From Calliopum simillimum (lineage: Eukaryota > Arthropoda > Insecta > Diptera > Lauxaniidae): a stretch of DNA of 64,000 nt. The notes under the pieces are model-generated. The model was not told the origin of the DNA, made no database searches, and worked only from the letters and a program-made list of their open reading frames with translations. The position numbers and the translations under genes are program-made. The stretch's first letter is position 1. Each line of letters opens with the position of its first letter. The stretch is from assembly GCA_951812925.1 (NCBI GenBank), contig OX638368.1, positions 2,542,001-2,606,000 of the forward strand, given 5' to 3'. This document shows, piece after piece, positions 23,301 through 33,691 of the stretch.

Positions 23301-24998
23301 GCTGGAATGCGGCGCACAAAATGAAATTATTCCGAAAAAAATTACCGATCTGCCTGGTGAAAATGAATGGATCATGTTCAATGTGCAATTGGCCGGTTTA
23401 TACAAGGTTAAGTACGATGAACAAAATTGGAATTTGTTGATCGCGACACTTATGAGTGATGAATATGGCAGAATACATGTGGTAAATCGTGCTCAGTTAA
23501 TTGATGATGCTCTATCGTTGGCTTGGAGTGCTAACCTGGACTATGAGGTGGCAATGCGTTTAGTTGATTATCTTGTTCGTGAAACGGAGTATATTCCATG
23601 GAAGGCAGCATTGGAGAACTTGGCGAATGTTAATCGTATACTAAGACAAACTCCAGAATATGAGTTCTTCAAGGTAAGTCAGAGACAAGAGTACAAATTT
23701 AGGGAATGCTTTTAAAAAACTGATTTCTTTATTTATTAAAATCATGCATTTGATTGGATAATAAGCCTGTATTTAGTGTAAGTTGCATAAGATGGTATTG
23801 TGGATTATAATGAATAATGGCATATTCTTTACAAACATTTCTTATATGTACGAGAATGTCAGTTTTTATTGAGTCCTTTAATTTATTATAATTTATTAAA
23901 ATTCTTCTTCCAATATTTTGATTATCTTTGATAGTCACCATCAAAGAAGCTTTTTTTTATTAATTTGGACCTCAAGCCCGTTTAATAAAGCTATCTATAA
24001 GGGTATTCCTCAAAACGTGTAAATGCCTTGAAAACCTCGTAAGCTCGTAATAGTTGTCAAAATCAATACGAACTTTGACCGTTTAACGAGTTTACGAGGA
24101 TTTTACATGTTTTAAGGAACACCCTAGTTGTACTTATTTTTTCTACAATTTTTTTATTTTAAATTTCCCAGAAATACATGCGCAAGATACTTTCACCCAT
24201 CTATTGCCATCTAAACGGACTTAATGCCACAAGTAATATGGACAGTGAGAACCATAGTAGCATTCTGCACAAAACTCTTGTAGCAAGTTGGGCTTGTCGT
24301 TTTGAAGTTGAAGACTGTGTGTCACGTGCTCAGGAATACTTTAAACAGTGGCGTGAAACATCTAACCCAGATAAATCTAACCCAGTGCCAGTTGATTTGA
24401 GGTCAGTTGTATACTGCACAGCAATGCGTCATGGCAACGATGAGGATTGGGAATTTTTATGGGCCCGTTACAGAAATTCAAATGTAGCAGCCGAACAAAA
24501 AACCATTATAACATCATTAGGTTGTTCACGTGAAATTTGGATATTACAGCGTTATTTAGAACGAGCATTCGACGATGCATCTTATATACGAAAACAAGAC
24601 TCGATGTTTGCGTTCGGTTCAGTAGCACGTGGCGAGGTGGGATTTCATCTGGCACGGGATTACTACTTAACAAATATTGATTTTCTGCACGATTTGTGAG
24701 TTACATTTAAAATAATTTCATGCGTTACAACAATAATATAACATGTTATTTTCGAATCTTACTTTTTAGTTACGGCCCAGATAGTAATGAATTTGCACGT
24801 TTACTTACTCCACTGGCCAGTCAAATGATCAGTAACCGCGAGTATGAAACTGTTAAAAACTTTACAGAGAAACACAAATTGATCCTCCAGAAGTCTGAGT
24901 TGATAGTACGTCGAGCTTTAGAAACAATACAAATCAATGCTCAATGGAAGGAACAAAATTACAATGCGATTTCAGCGCAACTTAAAAGCCTTCTGTAA
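20347..24998 (+). CDS. Secreted M1 zinc aminopeptidase (aminopeptidase N type), 944 aa
   Basis: Removes N-terminal residues from peptides, probably in the gut lumen or extracellularly. Coding exons by GT-AG junctions and frame: 20347-20855, 20922-21077, 22092-22524, 22690-23673, 24172-24695, 24770-24998 (2,835 nt). The start ATG opens a signal peptide (MFSSQRISALLLCFVAFAVA). Exon 3 carries the substrate-binding GAMEN and the zinc motif HELAHQW; exon 4 supplies the third zinc ligand Glu in NEGFATY and the catalytic-type Tyr in ISYKKGSAVL. The C-terminal ERAP1-like helical domain follows. N-glycosylation sequons include NNIT, NLTI and NETR. No transmembrane segment or GPI-type hydrophobic tail is visible at the C-terminus (ends QLKSLL), unlike many insect midgut APNs, so secretion is the better inference. 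Length and motifs are normal; no break was seen. Confidence 0.92.
21745..21950. repeat. Imperfect hairpin in aminopeptidase intron 2
   Basis: GTAATCCGTGTGGTTTCA with GGAGGCTTTTTGATGA on the left is mirrored by TCATCAAAAAGCCTTCT and TGAAACCACACGGATTAC on the right. It is a MITE-like fold-back of about 200 bp. Confidence 0.75.
24001..24125. mobile_element. Short hairpin MITE (CCTCGTAA family), copy 2
   Basis: Lies in intron 4 of the aminopeptidase gene. Ends GGGTATTCCTCAAAACGTGT and ACATGTTTTAAGGAACACCC are mirrored; the core is TAGTTGTCAAAATCAATACG. Confidence 0.8.
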
Positions 24999-24999
24999 A

Positions 25000-25005
25000 A
25001 ATAAA
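25000..25005 (+). terminator. Poly(A) signal of the aminopeptidase gene
   Basis: AATAAA two bases after the stop codon. It is very close but is the only nearby signal on this strand. Confidence 0.55.
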
Positions 25006-25539
25006 GTTTTTCATATGATTTTGAAAAGAAATCTTTGGCGCATAGTTATGAATATTAAATGTAAGCTCTATTTTATCAATAACATGAAAACGTTATTTAA
25101 AGAAATCGAATACCATAAATACGTATGTGTTTTATAGTTAATACGAAACTAGGAACTACCACAGAAAATCAATGAATTCCTTGTATCTATTTAAAATTTT
25201 AAAATTAACTACAGATCAGTTCAACTTTGTTCAGTATTTTAAATAACTTAAATAAACTCCCGAAAAAAGTTTTTTTTTTTTTTTGTAGCTCATTTCAATC
25301 GCTATATCATTCGTATTTCAACTACACGTAAGAAATTTTTCACCATCCCCTCCTCTCCCTATGCAATCTTACGTAAGAATTCTATACTATGTTTGGAATT
25401 TTTTTTTTTTTTTTTTATATTAAAAAAAAGAAACAAAGAATCAACAGAAAATCAATAAATATATCGTCTCAAGTAAAAAACACTAAGTCGGTTTTATCCA
25501 GTTTTGAGTTATTTTGAGTACGGCCTAAAATTTTATAGA
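25006..25539. other. No gene recognised
   Basis: Contains an ACGTAAGAA...CTTACGTAAGAA block at 25326-25380, related in the same orientation to 27800-27890. Confidence 0.4.
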
Positions 25540-27130
25540 CCCGCGGTCGGCAAAACGCTTTTTTTTTACTCAAAATCAAGGCATCGTACGAAATACACAC
25601 AGGATAAAATATTTAACATTGCTCAAGAAATACGTGTGAATTTTTTTAGAATTTTTTGAGAATTTTTTGAGATAAAAAAAATGTTTCCCAAAAAATTTAA
25701 AACGTCGCACATAGGGGTATCTGAGTTAAAAACCTGGTCAAAATTAATAACTCTGAAACTACCGGTCCGATTTTCGAAATTGAGGTCTCATTTTATTCAG
25801 ATTATTCAGACAATCAAAACAAATAATGACTCGTTTAAAAAGATTGTCAATAGAGGGCGCTGCAGATAAGTAAAATATTTGAGGACTTGTAGCTCCTGTA
25901 GTACTGAGCCGATTTTGGTTTTTAAAAAGTTTTTTTCTTTCATTTTACTAAAATGACAATACGATAGCATTAAACTTTTGAAATACATTCAATAGATGGC
26001 GCTGTACAAATGATAAATGTAGTTACTTTTAGGGTCTTCTATCTCGTATACTGCTTTATTGATTTTAGTTATCAAGGTGTCAATCAATTTATATAACTCA
26101 GAAGAGTAGTCCGGGAACACTACAGAAAAGAACATTTTTCCACAGAGGGCGCTATAGACAAAAACATCACAAAAACATTTTAAAAATTCTATAGTGTACC
26201 TTATTTAATAGATATGGCTTATTCTTTTAGTATTGTTAACTGGAGTAATCCTGTAATACTGAATTATCAAAAAAATTGATAATAGAGGCCGACATAACTT
26301 ACCAAAACTCCAATTTTTCAATCTCCGAACTAATAATCTCGTTCATTTTTTCGTTTATATTTTCTTTAAAACTAAAAATATCACATGCATAGGCATCAGC
26401 AAAAAGTGCAGCTATTTTGCCAACAGGAAATATTAGGAGCCAAATTTTGCAGTTTTAGCTACAAAAATATTTCATTTATGAGAATTTTTGGTAGAAAAAA
26501 TTGGGTCTCGTGAGGATCCATTACTTTTCTGCTTTTAAAAATTTACAATTTTTCAATAAAAAATACTCAGTTACTTATAAAGTTTGAACACACAATTTTG
26601 ACTCATAATGATTTTTTAATAAAATTAAATTCATTGCAAAAAACACACCTGTCGTAGAATAGTCCATTCTGCAATTTTCCGTTTTTTCTGCACTTAAAGA
26701 AATAGACGCACTTAAATCAACAATTCTTTTGCAACTTTAAAATTTTATTTTAAAATGTTTTACAAAACTTCAAATTTGACAGTGTAGTACGAAGCTGCAG
26801 ATTGATTAAGATTAAATCGGGTCCCAGATTTCTTCAGTTTGGAGTATTAGCTGTATAATAAAAAAAAATGTTGAATTATTTTAGACCGATTACAAAAATT
26901 CGATTTTGACCAGCTTTTTGGGTTAAATCTCCCTATGCGCGTCGCAAAAAAATTAAAAAAAAAATAAATCACACGTATTTCTGGGACGATTCTAAGCGTT
27001 TTATGCTATATACATTTTTTTGGTACGATACCTCTTTTTTGAGCAAAAAAAGCGTTTTCCAGCCACGGGCGTTCAACTGCCGAAAATTCTCATTTACCGA
27101 CCGAATCCCATCTTTAGTTTAAACAATTTA
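25540..27130. mobile_element. Diverged fold-back element
   Basis: Left-arm phrases (AAAACGCTTTTTTT, ACTCAAAATCAAGG, GAAATACGTGTGA at about 25553-25640) recur in reverse complement at 26955-27075. The arm wording matches the fold-back at 56295-57269 (CACGTATT, GGACGATT, then CGGGCGTTCAA) and the interior of 13095-14310, so the three belong to one old family. The middle carries the 25850-26165 repeats. Confidence 0.6.
25850..26165. repeat. Three diverged ~145-bp units with GGCGCT
   Basis: ATAGAGGGCGCTGCAGATAA, ATAGATGGCGCTGTACAAAT and CAGAGGGCGCTATAGACAAA are spaced about 140-155 bp apart; the first two are followed by text about colour-of-context similarity only (CTGTAGTACTGAGC / CTCGTATACTGCTT). 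Confidence 0.55.
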
Positions 27131-27784
27131 GCACCAGGAAGTTGTTTTTTTTTTTTTTTGGAAAATTGATATTTTGTGAGTTATGGTCGAAAAACTAAAA
27201 AATACTGAACATATTACATCGAAATACTGCCATCCTAAGCAAGAATGCCGTAACTGAAATTTTCCAAAAAAATGAGTTTACGGCGTTTTTTGGGTCATCT
27301 CGGTTCAGTCCGTCAACCCACAAGAACAGGTTGCATTATACCTTCATTTTCCCTATAAAAACAACTACGACTTTTGTCGTTTCTCCCAGCTGTACACATA
27401 AACATGAACACAAAAACTCATTTTACAAAAATAAAAATTTATTGGAGTTACGGCAGAATACCCACTGTATAAAATTTTTTCACGAAAGGAAAAGTTACTT
27501 GTTGGACATTTAGCTACAAATTTAGTAGAATAAAAAAACGGTTTCTTTAATAGTACAGGAGCTTTGATCGAAAACTGAAGAGTTTCTAACAAAAACTTTA
27601 GAGGTCAATTAAAATCGTTATGCAGCTAACTTTGCATAACCCTTCAGGGACTTACTCAGCTATGGTAGGGCTATCGTCCCAGTATAGCCAGGTCTTGTCC
27701 CTATCGAATTTTTTTTTTTTTAAATTGTTGCATTGTGTAATCTATAATTGGATTAATTATTTTATGTATACGCTGATTTGATGA

Positions 27785-27905
27785 TAATATTGTGAATCTT
27801 ACGTAAGATGTTGGGTAATTCCCCCACCCCCACGTAAGAAATCGTAAGATTTTTCACTACCTCCTCCCCCTAAAAATCTTACGTAATTATTGGATGGCCC
27901 CTTAT
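27785..27905. repeat. Terminal-repeat-like block with TTACGTAA palindromes
   Basis: Contains ATCTTACGTAAGAT, a C-rich run and AAAATCTTACGTAATT, then TGGATGGCCCC. Blocks like GGGGCCATCCA plus TTACGTAA are seen at ends of arthropod DNA transposons. The partner may be 25326-25380, which lies in direct rather than inverted orientation. Confidence 0.4.
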
Positions 27906-27974
27906 ACATCAGATTGTATAAAAGTTTATTCATATCTTAAAACTGTTTTTGAACCTTGAATTGAATCGAACCTT

Positions 27975-28060
27975 GCCGAGTTCGTAAAGTAAACCCCTCG
28001 AAAACATCGTAACTCGTTGAACTGTCAAAATTCGTATTGATTTTGACCTGGAATTCAATC
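27975..28060. repeat. Half copy of the CCTCGTAA hairpin MITE
   Basis: CCCCTCGAAAACATCGTAA followed by the core AACTGTCAAAATTCGTATTG; the second arm is missing. Confidence 0.5.
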
Positions 28061-28064
28061 TAAT

Positions 28065-29035
28065 TGTAGGTGTTCCGCATTTCGATAGTTAACATCAAAT
28101 CGGAATTATGCGTCGGCAAAATGAAAATTAACCGATAGCAAATTTTATTTGTAGTAAGTGTGAACTCACATGAAGGGCACGGGCACTAGGCATGCGCTTA
28201 TTTTACGATTTTCTGATTTTCGTTCATGCCGCCCCCTGAAATCCTTCTAATGGTCATAAAAACAAATACTATGAAGTTTCACGGCGATCGGATAACGATA
28301 ACCCGGCCCGCAAGAGAGGTCAAGGTCAAGTTGAGGTTTCAGGCAAAACATAATGAAAATTTTTTTTAAACTTAATTAAATTAGTCAAAGCATAACTTTA
28401 TCTTATAGCAAATTTAAATACCTTTCCAACAAGCTATAATTCTTTAAAATCGGGTAATAAATACGAATTCTATGAATTTTTCTTTTATCAACATTAGCAA
28501 AATTGCCGCAAAATGCTATTCTACTACATATGGTATTTTGCGGCAATTTTGTTAATGCCGTAAAAGAAAAATTCATAGAATTCGTATTTATTAACCGATT
28601 TTAAACAATTATAGCTTGTTGGAAAGGTATTTCAATTTGCTATAAGATAAAGTTATGCTTTGACTAATTTAATTAAGTTAAAAAAAATTTTCATTATTTT
28701 TTGCCTGAAACCTCAACTTGGCCTTGACCTCTCTTGCGGGCCGGGTTATCGTTATCCGATCGCCGTGAAATTTCATAGTATTTGTTTTTATGACCATTAG
28801 AAGGATTTCAGGGGGCGGCATGAACGAAAATCAGAAAATCGTAAAATAAGCGCATGCCTAACGGGCACGTATGGCACGTCAAATTTGTAGGCAAACGCCG
28901 AGAAATTAAAGCACCACTTTCCTCCGCTTGCCTACAAATTTCACGTGCCCGTCGTGTGAGTTCGCACTAATACAATTTTGATTTCATCTTATTTGTCGCA
29001 ATGCAGAGCACCTCAGGATTGACTTAATTCCGATT
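28065..29035. mobile_element. Fold-back element with near-identical arms
   Basis: Palindrome centred near 28525. Mirrored phrases include TTCATGCCGCCCCCTGAAAT, CACGGCGATCGGATAACGAT and AGGCATGCGCTTATTTTACG. The inner 28180-28860 arms are the most similar; the outer part (TGTGAACTCACA / TGTGAGTTCGCAC) is more diverged and the right arm holds an extra 70-bp mini-palindrome at 28870-28950. There is no coding potential. Confidence 0.85.
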
Positions 29036-29124
29036 CCGAAGATAATCGTATTCATGGCTGAATATGGCGGAGAAAACAAAACCTTACAATTTTTACCTAC
29101 AAAGAAGTTTCTTTCATCTATGGG

Positions 29125-29990
29125 AAATAGCTTAATTGAATGGTTACCATCTATCATTTCAATGACACTTTTTTGGCGTTTACCAAATCACGACACTTTT
29201 TTCAAATATATTTTTATATATTTCGTTATTTAAATTTTTTTTAAAACAATTGAGACGAACACATTTTTGATTTTAGCTTTAATTTGCTTTTTATTAAAAA
29301 TGTTTTATTTGTTTACATTTTGCATTTGTCAAAAAAAAATGAAATTTCCCTGGGATTTTTTGACTTTGGAGATGCCACCTGCCGATTTTTTGGGTTGAAT
29401 GAACTAGTTATTTAAAAACTAGATAATCTTTTCCATACAAATTGAAAAGCTTTTTATATGGAAAACTATCCTGGTTAGTGCTTGATTAGCATTCATCTGG
29501 TTAACCAGGCAAGTGTATTATTGTATTTTCGTAGTGTTTTCCCGTTTTGTAAAATTTACTTGCTCTTGAATTTTGTATGTTTCTTATGCTCTATTCTCAC
29601 TTGCCTGGTTAACCAGATGAATGCTGATTAAGCACTAACCAGAATAGTTTTCCATATAAAAAGTTTTTCGATTTGTATGGAAAAAATTAGCTAGTTTTTA
29701 AAAAACTAGATCATTTAACCCAAAAAATCGGCAGGTGGCATCTCCAAATTTAAAAAATCCCAGGAAGATTAGGAAATTTCCTTTTCCTTTGACAAATGCA
29801 ATATGTAAACAAATAAAACATTTTTAATAACAAGCAAATTAATGCAAAAATCAAAAATGTGATCGTCTCAATAGTTATAAAAAAAATTTAAATAACGAAA
29901 TATATAAAAATATATTTGAAAAAAGTGAAAATAGTATCGTGATTTGGTAAACGCCAAAAAAGTGTCATTGAAATGATAGATGACTCATCC
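29125..29990. mobile_element. Fold-back element with TTAACCAGG core
   Basis: Arms mirrored from ATCTATCATTTCAATGACAC (29148) to its complement ending near 29985. The centre holds TTAA-CCAGGCAAGTG ... CACTTGCCTGG-TTAA (29501-29612), a 104-bp TTAA-bounded block that could be a tiny nested piggyBac-like insertion. A third GGTTAACCAGGCAAGTG lies outside at about 30045. Confidence 0.8.
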
Positions 29991-30710
29991 AGGTAAAAGG
30001 TGTGAATGTGGTTCTGTGATTATCAAGATTTTCTGATTTTAGGCTGGTTAACCAGGCAAGTGGGAACAGGATATTATGCGAACACTTCTAAAGTATCTTA
30101 CAAAAAAATTATTAGCTTAAACACAGCTACGAAAATTTGACACTTGGCAACACCCAGACAAATAACGAGCAGGATGCCAGATGTGAAAACGTTTTCCCGT
30201 TTTGAGGAAAAAATTCGTACTGAAATCCGAGGAGAAATTGTTGGGCAAATATTTTTGTGACGGAAACTTATGTGGAAAAAGAACTTTAGCATTTGCTCAT
30301 GAATTATTTATCGCTTGTGTTTCCTCCATATCTATTTCACAGCATAAAGTTGTGGGTCGTTTCGCCATATAAATTCAAAGACTACATTTTTAATATAGAC
30401 TGCATTCACTTAAAAGATCCGCCATACCTCACTAAGCCCTTTTTGCACTGCACAATATATGAAAATTTAAAAAAAAGGTTAATTTTGGAGAAAAACAGTT
30501 TTAAGGAAAAAATATTTAAATTTTGTTTTTAGTTTGTGTAGAAATTTTTTTAGCGAACATATAAAGGTACGTTTTGGAAAAAAAAAAATTTTTTTTGGGC
30601 AGATTTCGAAAAATTCGTCTGGGATCTCTGCCAACGAGCTCGATAAAAATTCAAGCATTTTTCATAGCACTTTCCACATTTTCCACTGCAAATTGTTGTG
30701 ACTGTAAAAA

Positions 30711-33322
30711 ATGTCCGAAACTGAAGTCAATGGCACCGAAGATGAGGTGCAGCAGGACAAAAAGCAGAAAAAGGTAACACGACACGATGGTGGAGCAGCA
30801 GACTTGGAGCGAGTGACCGATTATGCAGAAGAGAAAGAAATATCAGCGGCTGACATATCTAGTGTATTTAGCTTCCATATAGTACATATTATTTTTTTAA
30901 TTTTCTTATCCAATGGCAGGCGGTGGAGCAATTTGGCAACAAACGTAGCAAGGAAGACGAATTCAAGTTGGCCAAAGAAAAAGAATTACAAAAAGTGCAA
31001 GTCAAAAAGGAGGATATTGAATTAATAGTAAGCAAAATGAAATTCGGGTTAGGTGGAGATTAATATAGAATCATGTCTTGTGCCTTGGAGTTGGCACTGC
31101 GAAAGCGACCCATCTGCATCAAATTTCTCTGCTAAAAATTCATCGTCCTATAGATCCATCATTATGCTTATGAAAGCTGTTTTAGTTGACCACCTTTTTG
31201 CGAAAAGGTTACTTGATAACTAGGGTGAATATGTAAAATTTGGCCTGGCCAAACATTAAATACCCTACACTGCAGTATTTTTAAAATTTTGCTCATATGG
31301 GAGGTGCTACGCCCTCTTGTCCGAGTTCACCCAGTTTTTGTTCAGAGCTTGCATATATAGGTTTAAATGTCTGAGTGAAAAACGTTTTCAGTATAGTGTT
31401 TTGAAGCTTTTGCTTATATAGGAGGTGCCACGCCCTCTTGTCCGAGTTCCTCTAGATTTAGCTTAGAGCGTGCATTTATAGTCTTTAGTATTTGAGTGAA
31501 GTTTGTTTGGATTATCTCAAAAAACTCTTTCCGTATAGTATTTTGAAACTGTTGCTCATATGGGAGGTGCCACGGCCCCTTGTCCGATTTCATCTAATTT
31601 TTGTTGAGAGCTTTCATTCATGATTCTTAGTGTCTGAGTTAAATTTGGTTTTAATATCTCATAAAACGCTTTCAGTATAGCGTTTTGAAGCTTTTGCTTA
31701 TATGGAGGTGCCACGCCCTCTTGTCCGAATTTGCTCAGTTTTTTTTCCAGAGCTTGCGCTTACAATTCTTAGTATTTATGCGTATTTTGGTTGCATTGTC
31801 GTGAAAAATACTCCTACAATTGCATTTTGAATATATTGTTTGTATGGGGGGTAGGCGTGTCCGTTGACCGATTTCGCTCAATCCCCCGAGCTATCTTTAG
31901 CGACGGAGGCAGTGTACCAAATTTCATTGGTATATCTTGCTCAGTTTTCCCAAAAAGTGTATTTCAACACACAGCCAGCCAGCCAACCAGCCACCCAGAC
32001 AGACGGACATGGCTATATCGACTCAGGAGGTGCACTGGTCAAGAATATATATACTTTTCTATATCTGCCACGCCTCCTTCTCTGCGTTACAAACGGAAGG
32101 ACAAAATGAATATACCCTGGGTGTAGGGTATAAATATATATCTTCGTAATCATTACGGTCCGTTGAAATCAAGAGAATACGCTTTTATTTTACTTTGAAG
32201 AAAGTGACCTGCCCTACTATAAAACTCACATAACGGACATAAGAAGTCTGTTTTCAACAGTTACATGAATATTGTTTTTAGAGAATCAACCTTTTGTGAA
32301 ATTTGTTCCGGATTTGTTCACACGGAATTCATAATAGAAGTGAATGTGTCGTCAACTGAGGACAAACGGAACAATGTTTAAATGAATGGGTTGTAAGTTT
32401 ATTTCCGCATTGGTGCAAAAATTCCAAATTTCACATATTAGTGTTTTAAGATTTTTAAACTTATTGCGAGTTCATTTGTGAAGTGGGAGAGAAATTTAAG
32501 CGAATTTGATCGGATCTTGATTCGAAATACAATGCAAATTTAGAAAGGAACATTGCATAAATATAGATTTGGCTTTGTAATCATACTTATGTGACTAATG
32601 AACAAAATCCTTATGAAAAAATGTTTAAACTGTAACTTTTAACTTGATACACAACCCTGATTATGTTGGTAAGGAAGGAGAAATTATTGGGACCATTTAT
32701 GACTGACCACGTAGTGTTCCCAAAAGTTTAAGATGCATCTATATCAGTGGTTCTCAACCGCTTTTGGTCACGCCCCCTCTACAAGTTCTTCCCAAGCTCG
32801 CGCCCCCCTTCTAAAAACCAAAAACAAAATGTTTTATAATTTTTCTCAAAAAAATTTACTTATTCAAAAATGATTACAAATTAATATTACAAAAACAGAG
32901 GTCATTGGGTTGTAATTAACGTTTAAAGAGCAATTCAAAACTTCAAAATCATCAAAATAAGAAGATTGGGATTAAATAAGATGAAAAAAATTTACCCTTG
33001 TATAGTTTCTTTATTTTCAAAAGCTTTCTGAAATGTGTCGCGCCCCCCTAAATTGTCTTCACCCACCAGTTGAGAACCACTGATCTATATAAACATTGCT
33101 ACTGCGGCAGTACTTACGCAGCATTGCATTTCCGAAAACAAATCATTCACTCTGACCTTCATCTTGTTAAAAATATACACAAGTGTAAAAATTAAGCAAT
33201 AAATTATTTCAATTCTAATACAGATGAATGAAATGCTCATCAGCAAAGCACAGGCCGAAAAAGTATTGCGCGAACAAAGTGGTGATGTCGTAGCTGCATT
33301 AGAGGCCATTATTGCCAATTGA
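30711..33322 (+). CDS. HYPK: HYPK, NatA-associated huntingtin-interacting protein K, 119 aa
   Basis: Small cytosolic chaperone that binds the NAA15/NAA10 N-terminal acetyltransferase at the ribosome. Exons 30711-30863, 30920-31027 and 33224-33322 join in frame with GT-AG introns (360 nt including the stop). The protein has an acidic/basic disordered start (MSETEVNGTEDEVQQDKKQ), a middle helix ending in LAKEKELQKVQVKKEDIELI, and a C-terminal UBA-like domain split over exons 2-3 (MNEMLISKAQAEKVLREQ, then GDVVAALEAIIAN). Length is close to the ~120-130 aa usual for the family. Intron 2 is 2.2 kb and filled with a mini-me-like repeat and a hAT MITE; intron 1 is 56 bp. The gene converges on the J-protein gene with 369 bp between stop codons. 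Confidence 0.93.
31225..32140. mobile_element. mini-me/DINE-1-like repeat, copy 2
   Basis: Lies in HYPK intron 2. It begins near TTTGGCCTGGCCAAACATTA, has four ~140-bp units on GGAGGTGCCACGCCCTC, then (CAGC)n, AGACAGACGGACATGGC, AAGAATATATATAC and the terminal GGTGTAGGGTATAA. It is more complete than copy 1. Confidence 0.75.
32745..33082. mobile_element. hAT-type MITE, CAGTGGTTCTCAAC ends
   Basis: 338 bp in HYPK intron 2. Starts CAGTGGTTCTCAACCG and ends AGTTGAGAACCACTG, with a perfect 8-bp duplication ATCTATAT at 32737-32744 and 33083-33090. Subterminal CGCCCCCC blocks are mirrored poorly; the middle is AT-rich and non-coding. Confidence 0.93.
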
Positions 33323-33379
33323 AACTGGGCTTGTGTAATTAAATAGAATAATGATGTTATACTTTTGTAATTAAATTTC

Positions 33380-33385
33380 AATAAA
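33380..33385 (+). terminator. Poly(A) signal of HYPK
   Basis: AATAAA 57 bases after the stop codon. Confidence 0.7.
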
Positions 33386-33670
33386 CCGAAAAAAAAGAGA
33401 ATTTTTAAATCTTTGTTGGGCACCACTAAAACCTGATAGTTTTAATATAAAATTGAGAATCTTAAACATAAAAAACGAAATTAAAATAAAAAAAATACAA
33501 TACTATTAGATATCCTTTGGTCACAATTTTTAAACAATTATTTTTATTTAATCAATTCATTTGGAACTATCGAACACGCTATTATAAATGTTACTGGAAT
33601 CATAATAACATGCAGCGCAGAGCAAAATCATTGTGTTAACAAAATACAAGTAAAACGAAAAAATAAAGCA

Positions 33671-33676
33671 TTTATT
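33671..33676 (-). terminator. Poly(A) signal of the J-protein gene
   Basis: AATAAA on the minus strand, 15 bases beyond the TAG stop. Confidence 0.6.
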
Positions 33677-33691
33677 ATGCATCGCAACAAA

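Noticed and set aside
30557..30565. ATATAAAGG as a HYPK TATA box
   Set aside because: About 150 bp from the start codon with no initiator at the right spacing; housekeeping genes of this type are usually TATA-less.
31270..31740. Regular ~140-bp spaced repeats resembling a CRISPR array
   Set aside because: Units are diverged minisatellite copies inside a eukaryotic transposon in an intron; no short palindromic repeat with unique spacers.
33085..33426. 113-codon minus-strand frame
   Set aside because: Antisense to HYPK exon 3 and its intron; low-complexity hydrophobic translation.
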